Source: Pararge aegeria
Lineage: Eukaryota > Arthropoda > Insecta > Lepidoptera > Nymphalidae
Assembly: GCF_905163445.1 (NCBI RefSeq)
Contig: NC_053199.1
Span: 14,650,001 to 14,714,000 of the forward strand
Direction: 5' to 3'
DNA: 64,000 nt
This document shows positions 44,920 through 56,949 of this stretch, one piece after another (position 1 is the first letter of the stretch; each line of letters starts with the position of its first letter). The notes under the pieces are model-generated. The model made no database searches. It worked only from the letters and a program-made list of their open reading frames with translations, and was not told the DNA's origin. A program made the position numbers and the translations under genes.

Positions 44920-46150
44920 TCTGTGGGGATCATAAATGTTTATAGGAGCAAAAATGCGGGATTGCTTAAGATCTAAAAATATCTTACTCTAAAATCTCAA
45001 TTTATGTTCTCACTATCTTACAATTACCGTCATGGGATAACTTCTCTTAAACACGAATCAATTCAATGTTTTACGTGCATGAACTACGCGACAGTCTTTT
45101 ACAAGATAAGGGCACATTAAGGATCAATTTGAGCTCAACAGACTAGACTTGGGCTATGACCTTTCGTAAGTGAAGGTATTTCGTTTTGCAGGAGAAGTAG
45201 TTATGCCCTCGTCCTCAAGGGAGAAGAGGAAGAAAGTATAATTTCATCAGTGTGAACACGACACATTGATAATAATCTTCTGGCAAACCCGACGTCTGAA
45301 CGTATGCTATATTATATCTATAGCACATAGCTTACCCCCTAAATACAAACAAACAGATTTTAACTTAGTAGATTGTAGTAGTCGAGTTGCAGGAGATTAG
45401 TAGGAGATTACCGGATTATTAAAGGAAATTTGATAATTTTTTAAATTCAGAAAGTTGTCTGGTCTGATCTGGTAGGAGGCTTTGGAAGAGTCCACCCCGT
45501 TCCAAGTCGTCCTGCGAGCGATTTAGTCAGGTAGGGTTAATACATTTACCATACCCCTAATTTTTTTATAGTTTTTAATGTTTTTTAAATATTTAACAGA
45601 ACAATCGGATGGCCCGCTTGCCTATAAACAAATCAACAGTTCGCAGGGTATGCGAAGGAGACGTCTTGCCAACGGTGGTGTTAAGACTCGTGTGCCTGCA
45701 ATCATTATATCACACCTTTTGGCGGAATTAATGCGAACTTTCGAATTAAGGAATTTTATCACCTGAGGTTACTCTCGACTATTTTGTTACGGTCGCCTGC
45801 ATCGCCATAGGTCCCGTACAAAGATATATGCGTACAATCTTCGCTTCGGGTCGTACCACAGCCTATAATACTCATCGCTGCCGGCGAAGAGTGCGTGATC
45901 AGAAACGTTACGAAGCGAATCATCCCCGACAATGCCTCCGCCACTTTGTACCGAAATATCGGATCGACATTTGTTACCACGCCTTTGTATTTCCCATACA
46001 ATACAACTTATTTTTCTTTATTAGGACACTTGATATACGAGGTCCTATATTATTAGTGAGCCTCTCAATCAGGATCGTCATCAATATTTCTGTTTCAAGT
46101 AAGAAGTAGTTGTTTTTTCTTTTCGCACTCAATATTATGTTCAAAAAAAT
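44920..46150. other. Intergenic, repeat remnants only
   Basis: Family 3 fragment near 45440 and an interspersed repeat at 45590; no supportable coding segment. Confidence 0.4.
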
Positions 46151-46157
46151 TGTTTGT

Positions 46158-46575
46158 CTGTAAAGTCGGCTTACTGACGATAGTTGAGCGTGACAACGTC
46201 GTAAGAAAATACTGATGGAATGGTTGCATTTTTCAAAAGAAAATTTTAATTTTATTTGTTTGATAGATATTATCGTTTCTATAAATAATTGACACCACAT
46301 TCACTTTTCACTGCACTTCATCCTTGCCGAAAACATGTAAATGTATTATTGTATAGAAGCTGTCCACGCGGACGCATCGCTCACTCAAGTAGGAGAGAGA
46401 CAGATGTTGAACGCGGAGGCCGACTATGCCTCATTGTCGCTCGTTCCGCACTCTCGCTTGCACTTCAAGCCTTGAATGGAACGCCTCAGAGCGAGGTAAC
46501 GCCGCATGCGTCATGTTTTTTTCGTGCGTGCAGCCGGTTCCATCGAATTATAAGACATTGTCACGTCAAAAATAT
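46158..46575. mobile_element. Second copy of the GTGACAACG-type element
   Basis: Begins CTGTAAAGTCGGCTTAC...GCGTGACAACG and ends ACATTGTCACGTCAAAA, mirroring 3301-3805. The internal GC-richer part gives chance open frames on both strands. Confidence 0.5.
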
Positions 46576-46829
46576 TGTTTGTTCACCTTGTGTTTTTATC
46601 GCGAGGTTTGCTATGAAAATGTGAAGAAATCGCTATACAGCGATAAGCGGTGTAATTACATTCAATAAGGCTTCACATCTACGCCTCAGGTTGATGAACA
46701 CAGCACAATACTTTGAAGGATGTGTTCATTGCATGCCCTGCGAAGTGTTGCTTTGTTTAAAGGCGATGGTTTCCCACTTTCCATCAGGTGGGCTTTCTGC
46801 TTGATCCAACAATTAACAACTATGAATTA

Positions 46830-47470
46830 AAAGAAAATATACTTATGAAAAATAATTAAATAAAAGAAAGTAAGAGAAACCTTTCTTAAAATTATCGTGC
46901 CGAAAAATTAAATCTGCTGAGTTTTGAATGAGAAAACATGGGAATACGGAACGTTGATCTCGTCAAATTTTTATACTTAAAATCGTTCTGAGCTGCATGC
47001 CTTTCGCACTCTACGTAGGAAGATATGAAGAGATAGGGCTCGGTGGAAAAGTTTTTTCAAATACCTATTTATCCAGTTTATCGCAGCTTAAAGACAAAAG
47101 AAGATATTCAAATAACAATTAAAACTTATAATCACAATCCTTAGCCTATTTTATAATAACGAAATAAAAACATTGAGACAAGTGCCCTTTTGTACGGTTA
47201 ACAAACCAACAAAACTATTTAGGTCGCTGACAATCCCGCGGGTCTATTATGAGAATGACAATCTAAATAATGAATGTTGTGAGTCCACACCTAAGTTGGA
47301 TCGTTAGGGCGACCCTGTTCTGCCTCAACAATTTACTTACTACTTACTTAATGAATTATTTTACTTTGACTAGTAAAGATTTCCTCAGTGCCTGAAGACC
47401 AAGGTCTTTGAACAGTTCGTTTTTGGAGTATCTTTACGTGAGCAAATCAAAAATAGTAATCGTAATAGTA
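46830..47470. other. Intergenic, nothing recognised
   Basis: AT-rich; no long frame, repeat match or RNA motif seen. Confidence 0.45.
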
Positions 47471-47474
47471 ATCT

Positions 47475-47730
47475 GTATTAGTCAGCATAATAATTGTCTT
47501 TATTAGTTGAGTCGACCTTTATTTTTCCGATCGTCGTTTCAGTCAATGGTCTTCTCGCGAAAAGCTTGGACCAACATCTTAAGAAGCTTTCGCTTGGTTG
47601 TTGGATCAAGGGTCGGATACAGAAGGCAGTAGTCCTTGAAACAGCGCGTATTGTGAGGAGGTTCCTCACTCTAGAGCCCTGACCGCCGCGTGCTTGGGCA
47701 TTCAAAAGCCCCGCAAGCGGAGGGTGGATG
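47475..47730 (+). mobile_element. Probable LINE polyprotein C-terminus and tail
   Basis: Plus frame SVNGLLAKSLDQHLKKLSLG, then CWIKGRIQKAVVLETARIVR and RFLTLEP with TGA, followed by a GC-rich CCCCGCAAGCGGAGGG hairpin. The family is not certain; it looks like the end of a retroelement protein. Confidence 0.4.
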
Positions 47731-47734
47731 TTTT

Positions 47735-50480
47735 TTCTTATAAATTTTTAATAGTGTGTTATAATTTTTTAAGCATTGTTAAGAATTAAAAAAAAATGAA
47801 AATCAATAAATGATAGAAAATTAAAAATCTTTATTTAAAAGTATATTAAATAATCGTGTACTTTTTCACTCATTATTGTTTTTAAACTTATCTTGGGTAC
47901 GAATGGTTATAGATGTTGCATTATTTCTGTTTACTTATTTAACATACATTTTATGCGAGAAGTTGATACGCACTATTCATCTAGCTTGTGAACAGCCGCG
48001 CCAGAAAAAAAACTGTGACCAATTGCTAACAAAGACTCAGCTACTCAGTTTACAGCACTAGTGCATTGTTGTATCTAACTCGCTTTTAACGTATTTTTCC
48101 CCGTTGCCGTTTACCACATAACAGTTTTCTGATTCAAACCGCTATGGGCACCTTTCGAGAATAACTTAAGTGTTATCCTCGTCGTCGTAGTACCCGAAGC
48201 CGAAGCCCTAAACTCTAGGCTATCACCGCATCACCAGCACCGCTCCACACCGCACCAGAAACTTCCTCCCGGAGGGTTTTTTTGCTTTATTTTAACCTCC
48301 AGGGAGGTTTAAATAAAGCCTCACCATCATCATCGTCAGCCTATTTAGATTAACGAGGCTGTGGCAGACCTTCGAAGAATGGCGAACAAAGTTGCCAATG
48401 GCATAAGCTTCACTGCGTAACGTTGGATAGTAAAATTTGATGAAGCAACGAATCCTCGTAAATTTAACCTGTCACCTAGAGATTTTTGATAGGATTGACT
48501 TCGGACATTCAGGTTCTCTAAAAGACCAAGCAACTTACCCAACTGGATATAGGATGGATACTGCGGTCAGAGAATAGCTACTTGACAGATAATCTAAAAC
48601 CTTAACAAATTTTGGCCCAACCCAGATGTTACACTTCTGGATGCCGTTCCTAAACCCGTAGACGAATACGCTAACTACTAAACTCACGCAGTACTTTATG
48701 TTGCATGTCATATATTATTATCATTGCTTGCCACCTTCGAAACGGAGCTTTCCTGTTTTCAGCAACTGCCTTCAATTTACCTCTCAGCTCGATGTTTCGT
48801 GCAAATAAATTCTTCACCTCCATGTTTCGTGCAAATAAATTCTCTAAATTTTTCCTGACCTTTCCTTCCAAAATTAATCTTGACATCGAATATCGCGCTC
48901 GTCTTTTCAGGAAAATTGGGCAGTAGGTACCTACGTGTCTAGAACGGTAACAGAATTCCATTCGCCTCCACAATTCCCAGTTGGCGGTCGTGATAACATT
49001 CCGATTGGTCGTGTCCCACTAGAATGGAAATACTTTATCCTTTTTATTATTCCCTTGAGAAGAAAACGCGTTTTCTCCATCTTGCGGTGTTACAGCTATG
49101 CCTATTTCTTAATCCGTATAAGCATTGCAGATGCCTTTTCAGCTCATAATCAAGCTAAGAGTCGTTCCCTTTTTCAGCAACTGAATTCAATAATTATTCA
49201 AATGAATTGAAATGCATTTGGAAGAAACATTGTAAGAGGATGATACAAATACAATATCTTATATCTTAAAACGAGCAATTCTTGTATATATATAATTGGA
49301 ATCTCGGAATCGGCTCCGACGATTTTCGTGAAATTTAGTATACAGATTTCGGTTTCGGGGGCGATAAATCGATATAGCTAGAATTAATTCTTAGGAAATG
49401 TCATTTTATTTGTGTTTTCCGGTAATAACCGATTTTGTGCAACGAAGTTGCACAGGTCAGCTAGTTATTGTAATCTCACGATGGAGTTTTTGATAAATTC
49501 TGCATGAAAGATAATAATTAAACAACACTTAAAGTTCGTCGGGTACGGCGGTCATATTTTCTTTCTTAAAAGACCATATAACTCAGCAAATATGAGAATT
49601 GATAAAGACACCAATCTAGTACGTTAATTAAAAGCAGTATAACTCATCAAACAAACCAGGAGAACAAGATGCAGATTGGCGCAACATCAAACATACATAA
49701 CTCATACATAAGCAATTAATCCGAACAAACAGCCAAGTCAATCGCATGTGTCAATTACCCTACTCCACCAAACTGCAGCTTTGAGGTTCGCTCATTTCGC
49801 TCAAACTTTAAACTTTCCGGCTTAGAGAACGTAAATACCAGGCTTCCGACTGTACGATCTAAGTTTTTAAGTTAACAAAAGTCCGTTCAGTGAAGATGCC
49901 CCTGACATTTTACTACAAATCCGCAGCTTTTAAATTAAATCCTGCACAAAGAATGGAGATATAAAATTTTGAACATAATTTAATGATGAATAAATATGAA
50001 TGAACAAATTAATTAATATCTACACCTTAACTGTACCTTCACTTTTTGAAAAAGGTATTTTTTTATAGTAATCCTAACCCTACCTTTTACCTTTGACTGC
50101 GTGGTCTTCAGAAATGCTTCACTCAAATAAATAAAAACTACCTAGGTTATCACCGCTTCATACAGGTAGTTTAACATTAACATCTTAAGTATTAATTAAG
50201 CGTAGAGTTTCGGTTATTCTTGCTGAAACTTTTAACCTGTCAGAGTTACAAAACGGAATAACAGGCGTTGCCGCCGGAAATTCTACTTGATTAAACGAGA
50301 CGAGTCATCATTTTTGTGTAAGAGCAATTTCAATGTTGGTAAAGTTGCGAATAACTTAGGAAACAGGTAACCTTGTTACAATCACGCTAGGTACCTGCTA
50401 TCCCAATTCTTACTTTGTGAGATCATTTTCTCCAACGTATTTTCCATAAATACCTATATACTTACTTCGGCTATACTTTC
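47735..50480. other. Intergenic with a hairpin and short duplications
   Basis: Hairpin at 48285-48318; ATGTTTCGTGCAAATAAATT is repeated at about 48791 and 48823; short-tailed repeat (GCAACGAAGTTGCACAGGTC) at 49275-49470. No supportable gene. Confidence 0.4.
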
Positions 50481-50925
50481 ATAGGAACCGAAATCGAATC
50501 CCAGCGCGAACCTCTAACATTTCTAAGTTATGTGCATTTCAAGCAATTAAATATCACTTGCTTTAACGCTGAAGGAAAACATTCTGAGGAATGAAAAATT
50601 GATAGCCGATAGCGCAGTAGTCGATACTAGTCTAAAAATTGTACTTTTTCTACTTTTTATGTTTTATAATTCGTTTTCACATGTCGCGGAGACGATGTGC
50701 GGCACTATGCTGGTCAAATTTAGGTTTATAGACTTCGCACGCCTTTAAGAACATTATGGAGAACTCTCAAGCATGCAGCTTTCCTCATGATGTTATTCTT
50801 CATTCGTCGAGGCATGTGATTTATTAATAGCTTAAAACGCACATAACTTAGAAAAGTTAGAGGTTGGATTCGCACTCGGCCCTCGGATAGTGAAGTCGAA
50901 GTCCTGGGCTGTTACAGCTTAATGG
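50480..50925. mobile_element. Two SINE-2 fragments in opposite orientation
   Basis: A plus fragment (about 50485-50600, CGAATCCCAGCGCGAACCTC) and a minus fragment (about 50725-50925, ending in the head CTATCCGAGGGCCGAG on the minus strand) with about 130 bp of unrelated sequence between. Confidence 0.65.
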
Positions 50926-50929
50926 CCAC

Positions 50930-52640
50930 GATTAGTGATCACCTTTTGTTTATATAAAATTAAACTGAAGGAAATCTGACCTTTACCTATTAAGTTTTAA
51001 GATACAGTTTACCACAGCTGTGGGATAAAATATCCTTGGCAGCTAATAATTATACATACGGTATATCAGTAAGCCATGTTGATGCAGGCGGGTAGGGTTG
51101 CTTAAGTTCATTAACTAATTCTTGAGACACCCAGTTACCCGGAGTTGGCTACAAGAAACAAAACTAATGGCGGCGGCAACCCGAGAACTGAAGGGTTAGT
51201 GGTATATTTAATAAGCGACAGCGGGTACTTCGTAGAATCTAGACTATTCTTCCAGCTAAATGCAACGCATTTTTACCTTTATATGGAAGGTTCATGTATT
51301 TTAAATTTTAACTAAAATGAATCAAACCAAAACCAAAGACGTCACAGAATGATGACCTTAGAGCGAGTTTCATCTTCACACGCTTACAAGCAATTGTGTT
51401 TTCCTTTACTGTTTAACAAAATTAATAAAGTTATTCCAATTACTTCCTAACACTTACAAATGCAAAAAATTCCTAACGGCGACCAACCACGGTTTGCAAA
51501 ATTACTTAAAATTGCGTTTCCGCCGGCTCAAATTTAACCAAACTCAAACGCTCATGCCTTTAGGCCATTGCACTACCCACTGCACCAAAACAAAATTTAC
51601 ATTTACCGGCCAACAGGTTATAGATTGTGCTGCAGTTTAATTTATGGTTGGAAGCTATAAGTAAGCCTAATTAAATAAGGTTGACCGCTATTTATAATTC
51701 TGTTTTAAACAAATACGTAAATTATGTTATTTTTGATGTGAAACATCTTTCAGGTTAAACCTGTTTGTTGGCGTGGCGACACAGACCGTAATGGAATATA
51801 TGTACTATACGTAGTTGAGTTGTCGCAATTTAAATTTTGCTTTGTCTTTTTACTTTTTTTTTTTAATAAAAATTTAATATACAGTTTTTTTTTTTTTGAA
51901 CAAATTTGTAATGCTATATCTTTTCAGTACCCTTTATCTTATTCCTGTGGTAATATATATCGTATTTTATGCAAATCACTAAAAAAAAAGTTTCAACGTT
52001 TCACATTTGCCAAGCGTCCCGTGACGGCTCACACATTTTTTCATTGTCTGTATTACTAAATGTGCGTGCTGTAAAGATTACAAACAAACAAAGCAAAACA
52101 CTTTCACCGCCGTCAGTTTATAGCTTGCGCTGCAATATAATTTATGGTTGGAAGCTTGGACGGAGACGCCGCAATTAGCTGCCTTAACGAACGCCTCAAA
52201 TAAATATCATTTCGTGATTAATGCCGGCCTCTGATTAATATGATGATATTTATTTAAACTGGACATGTTTTGTGGTCAGACTATTATTTAGAAATAGCTC
52301 TTGCCCGCGACATAAATTATTTTGGTTATATTGTAAAAAAAACGTGTGTGTACTTTTGTACAAGCGTTAGAAGTTATACAGGACTGGGAGTGTCTAAATC
52401 TCTTTCTCTTAATCAATAAGCTGGTTATCAAATATAAGAACATCCTAACTGCACTGCACTAGATTTCCTTTGGCTCTATCTAATCAATACACTTCCCGAC
52501 GTCTTTCTCAGCTTCAAACCTTAGGATTTACATTCCGTAAATTTTTGCGTACCCTAAGAAAGTCCAAGCGTTGCACGTGGACGTTTTGACGAACCTTTGC
52601 TCTTCGCATAACATAATTGTCAGTTTATTGGTGCGTCAGA
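50930..52640. other. Intergenic with a distant direct repeat
   Basis: About 48 bp at 51619-51666 recurs with changes at 52110-52157 (AATTTATGGTTGGAAGCT core). Otherwise T-rich, with no gene. Confidence 0.4.
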
Positions 52641-52649
52641 TCACCACCC

Positions 52650-52960
52650 CTCCTCTTCCCGCAGACATTCATCTCCCCGGGATAAAGATAAAAAATTATC
52701 TTCCCCCACAGCTTTATCAACTCTCAGAGCACTGGCGAACAAGTGGAAATAATATAGAAATAAATATATGTGTAATAATAAACGAGGGTAAACTTCTTCT
52801 ATTCCATGTTTCCGAGCTTTAGCATGTGGCCACGTTAATTATATCCCTTGTCAGGGGATATAATCGGGGGATATAATTTTTGTCTCCTGTCTGTGCTAGC
52901 TGTGCAAGTGTCGACTGAGAGAATATAACAGAGAACGGGCATCAACGTCCGCTGTGTAGC
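52650..52960. repeat. Interspersed repeat shared with 11270-11640
   Basis: TTATATCCCTTGTCAGGGGA (palindromic core), TTTTTGTCTCCTGTCTGTGC, opposite orientation to the intronic copy. Confidence 0.5.
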
Positions 52961-52964
52961 CTGT

Positions 52965-53555
52965 AGTCAAGCTATGGACAATAGACTATTGATGGAGATG
53001 TTAAAAAACTCAATTGTCCAAGTTATGTGTCCTTCATAGCCGTTGAGCTAAGTTTTTGTATAGCTGTTTCCATCACCCACTTAGTTCAACCTATATCCCA
53101 TCTTTAACCCACGGTTAACAATTTCATTAAAAAGCCACAAGTCCTCGGTAACAACGCACTCTGTGTGTGGGCATTGGTCTTCAGGCCAAATTTCCTGATA
53201 TAATGATTACGTAGATACTCGTTAGTTGTATCTACTAAAAGGTAAGGAGGTAGCGTACGTCTCGAATTATATGTCAAAGAGATTTATTTACTTGATTTTT
53301 GTTAGTCTGGCATTTTTCCAGCTCAGTCGTGTAGGTATGCGGACTTTAAAATGCAGTCCCATTAGGCTCTCAACCTCTCGAGTCTCAAGAAATCTTTGGG
53401 CGAAGCCAAAATTTACTAAGCTTAAATCGCAGCCTTGTACATACTTGATGCTATCGTGCCTAATCCATTACTCTACCTGCGGCCCACTTGTATTAAATAA
53501 CTCAAGTTCGACAGGTATCGTGCTAGAAAAAGTTGGTAAATCCATCCCTACTTCA
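52965..53555. other. Intergenic, nothing recognised
   Basis: A plus frame of 137 codons at 53226-53639 has no family features and runs into a LINE; treated as chance. Confidence 0.4.
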
Positions 53556-53559
53556 TTTT

Positions 53560-53850
53560 ATTATAAATGCAGTCTGCATTTATACAATTTTTTTATACAA
53601 ATACAAATTCAAAATTTCTTTATTCATGTAGGCCTATGACTTATGAAGCGTTCATACATATATGTTTACATAATTTACATAGTTTGCAAGGGGATGGTGA
53701 TAACTTCGTTCGCCAACTTAAACCTAAAGCTACGAGGGTTCCAGCTTTTTTATCGTTAAAGTAATCGTTAACATTATAATAGGATTTTTCTGTAAGCTTA
53801 CGTTTTACATAAACTTTGAACTTATTGAGAGACATCTCAAAGATTTCATT
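53560..53850 (-). mobile_element. CR1-like LINE 3' end
   Basis: Minus frame MSLNKFKVYVKRKLTEKSYY, like the C-terminus of the 24.5-kb element, with its 3' UTR (GCTACGAGGGTTCCAGC on plus). Confidence 0.8.
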
Positions 53851-53854
53851 CGGT

Positions 53855-54450
53855 AATCTATACTTATAATAAAACTGTCACTGGAAGATTTCTGTACATT
53901 TAATATATTTTGAAAATTTTGACCGGGGATGCTTTATAATCGATACCGATACGGGATGAAAGTTTTTATCAATTTTACTTCATAGCTTCGTTAAATTTCA
54001 ACCGATTTTAATAATTATTTTTTATTCAAAAGTGTATACTATCAAGCATGTATTGTCTAATTTTAATGAAGATCTCATAAATATTGTCGGAGATAAAGGC
54101 CATAACTCTTCACAAATAACAGCAAGTCGAAAGGCATATGGAACAACGATCGAATGCATGCGTACCACTTATGTCAAAAATGCGAAAGAAATAAAAGAAT
54201 ATAAATATAAAGATTGATTATATACCTGCAAAATCGTTTTTAAATTATTCCTATTGAACCTATCGCTGAGAAGTTGCGACGGGTATAGAATAATACGTAC
54301 GGCGACGACGCGACGGGCCGCAAAAAACATAGTTTGGAAATAAAACTGAACTACCGCTACCTACCAGTAGCGCTGCAATTAGTTTCTAGGTTTTATTAAG
54401 ATATTAAAACGATTTGGTGCAGACGAAGTTGCGTGGGTCACCTAGTCTCT
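53855..54450. repeat. Helitron-like repeat, second copy
   Basis: Collinear with 19180-19765: GTCTAATTTTAATGAAGATC, ATCGAATGCATGCGTACCAC, ending GACGAAGTTGCGTGGGTCAC then CTAGT. Confidence 0.55.
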
Positions 54451-54589
54451 ATATTTATTAGAGATTTCCACCTATATATTGACTCATAACGATATTTCTG
54501 GAACCATAAGGCGTAGATACTTTAAATTTGGTAGGAATATTCCTTTCGCCGAGTAAAGGTCAGCTAAGAACGGATTTTACGAAATCTAT

Positions 54590-54960
54590 GAATAAAATTA
54601 GGCTTAATTTGCTAATCTCCGTGAAAAGCAGGAGAATCAGTATGGTGTAATTTATATTTTTTTCAATGTTTATACTCCACACCAAACATAGTTTTGCAAT
54701 ACCGGTCTGCAGGTCTATCCCGGTGCATTGTAAACTGCGTTAGAAACTATAGTTAGTTACCTTAGTTGCCAACCGAGATACAGTGCCAAAGATGTCAGCT
54801 CGGTTGGCTACTGATATTAAGTACATAGTACAAAGTTAGAGTGCCGGTATCTCCTGAGGATTCTCCGGTGTCGGAGCGAAACGTGCGTAGAGGGTACATT
54901 GCCGAAGATCTGTTTGGTGTGGAGTATAAAGATAGAGGAAATTATAATTTACAGCTAATT
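54590..54960. repeat. Inverted pair of 'Cap' repeats
   Basis: Left arm minus-oriented (TATACTCCACACCAAACATA), right arm plus-oriented (TTTGGTGTGGAGTATAAAGA); between them GCCAACCGAG and CTCGGTTGGC are also inverted. Confidence 0.55.
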
Positions 54961-55617
54961 TCATTCGGTAATTTGTTATAAAAATAAAATACAATTGCCC
55001 TTGAAAAATGGAAACTTGGTGATTGGGAAAAAAAGCTAGTATTTTTATGCTTCTGAAACTAGGTAGCAGTCCGATTTCTCTGGGTCTTATTATTGTCTAT
55101 ACTTTATACTTACCACTATTAGTTTTAGATACATTCGTGTCACATTGGGCGCTTCATATCGAATGGAGGCAAAATTTAAGCTGCCATTTGTATAGAGACA
55201 TCCAGTCTAATTTTTAAGTTATGTCCCTTCTTCTTACGGTGCCGTCTCCTTACGAAGGTTGGCGATCATTATGACTATCTCTACGTTGGACACCGCTGCT
55301 CTAAATAATGATTTGGTGCCCTTTACAAACCATTGTCGTAGATTTTTGAGCCATGATATTCTTCTCCGGTAGGCCTTCTTCTGCCAGTCTAAGTTATGTC
55401 CAGTCGCTGTTAATTATAAAACCCAATTGAGTAAGTTATCATTTTAATCGAAGAGCTATTACTTTTATCAAAAATAAAATAATTTTATTTTCCTAGTATT
55501 ACTTTACACGAACTTTATTTATTTCAGAGTTATTCTATTCTAACCTCATAATATCGGTTCATTTTTCAAAAGACAGGAGACAAATTTATTTCTCACGATT
55601 ATATCCAGAGGGAAATG

Positions 55618-55800
55618 GTGATGGCAAAGTGATCAGGACTTCGGCTTCACTTTCGCAATGCAGAGTTCGAATCCCAGCCTCCTCCTAACTCTTTTAAGTT
55701 ATGTGCGCTTCAAGTAATTCAAATATAGCTTGCGTTGACGGTGAAGGGAAACATCGTGGAAAAACCTGCATGCCTCGGAGTACGTCATAATTTTGACAAA
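55618..55800 (+). mobile_element. SINE-2 copy, 3' truncated
   Basis: Head with A/B boxes (AGAGTTCGAATCCCAGCC) and body; the 3' part is replaced by a LINE fragment. Confidence 0.75.
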
Positions 55801-56607
55801 GTCAAAATTCAAGATTCATTTATTTCAAGTAGGCCTAATACAAGCACTTTTGAAACGTCAAGTCTGTCCATGTGTAGTGACTCTACCACCGGTTCGGAAG
55901 GCAGATTCTACCGAGAAGAAGCCGGCAAGAAACTCAGCAGTTGCTCAGATCCAAAATCAAAAATTTACATTTTACATTTTAACATTCGTTTTTCTATCTT
56001 GTGAGAGATGAAGGCGGAGCCGGATGCTCCAAGCAACCTTGTTAAGAAACTCATCAATTGTATAATAACCTCGCTGTATAAATGTGTTTTAACACATTCT
56101 TTAAACTTATGCATTGGTAGGTCCAAAAATTACCTTAGGAATCATATTATAAAAGCGTATAGGTACTCAATCCCACAAATGACTTCTGCACCTTTCGCAG
56201 ACGATATGCAGATGTCACTAATTTATGACCATTTCTTGTAAGACTGTTTATATCCACTTTTTGTTTATAAAGACTAATATGTTGTCTTACAAATACTATA
56301 TTGTTATAAATATATTGTGAGGCTACCGTAACTATACCTATTTCTTTAAATTTTTCACGGAGGGATTCACGTGATTTAAGTTTATATATTGACTTTTCTG
56401 CAATATGAATATAGTTTCAATATCAGCAGCTTTGCCCCATAATAAGATCCCGTAAGACATCACACTATGATATGATGCTAGTGTATCTATATGGGTACCC
56501 CACTGAAGCTTACAATCGAAGGTCAAGCCCAGAAAAACTGTGGAATCTTCCATTTTTTGTGATTCTCCATTTATTATTAAAGGCTTGTTAAGTCCACCAA
56601 TCCGCAC
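55800..56607 (-). mobile_element. Rearranged LINE fragment (RT part and 3' UTR)
   Basis: Minus frame VFLGLTFDCKLQWGTHIDTL, then after an internal deletion SVMSYGILLWGKAADIETIF, homologous to ORF2 at 24584 (FLGITLDAKLQWGPHV; SIMSYGILLWGNAAD). The 3' UTR portion matches 14355-14850. Confidence 0.78.
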
Positions 56608-56690
56608 TGGGCCAGCGTGATGGTCTCAACCCTTTCTCACTGTGGGAGACCCGTTCCCTGTAGTGGATCAGTAATGGGTTGATGTGATGG
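56585..56690 (+). mobile_element. SINE-2 3' fragment
   Basis: GTCCACCAATCCGCACTGGG to TAATGGGTTGATGTGATGG; abuts an RT fragment on the minus strand. Confidence 0.75.
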
Positions 56691-56949
56691 AATGTTCGAG
56701 ACAAAGGTTATGGGCCCATTTAAATAAACAAAAAAATCTCCGAGAAAATAAAACCACGTTGTCGATGTCGCACGCAAAAGCTACAGATTCAATAAAACAA
56801 TACTTCATTGTAAAACGGTTTTATTTATTTTTCTATATTTTTCATAACACTAACAGAATCGTGTTTATTAGTCATGGTAACCTAGATACCTAGTATTACC
56901 TTATTTTAATGCGATGTTCCATCGAAAGCGTAAAGAGATGTTGAGCTAT

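Noticed and set aside
46289..46624. 111-codon plus-strand frame in GC-richer DNA
   Set aside because: Lies inside the GTGACAACG-type element; composition explains the open frame.
48935..49210. 91-codon plus-strand frame
   Set aside because: No domain signal and overlaps short local duplications.
53226..53639. 137-codon plus-strand frame
   Set aside because: No motif, no splice context, and its end lies in LINE-derived sequence.
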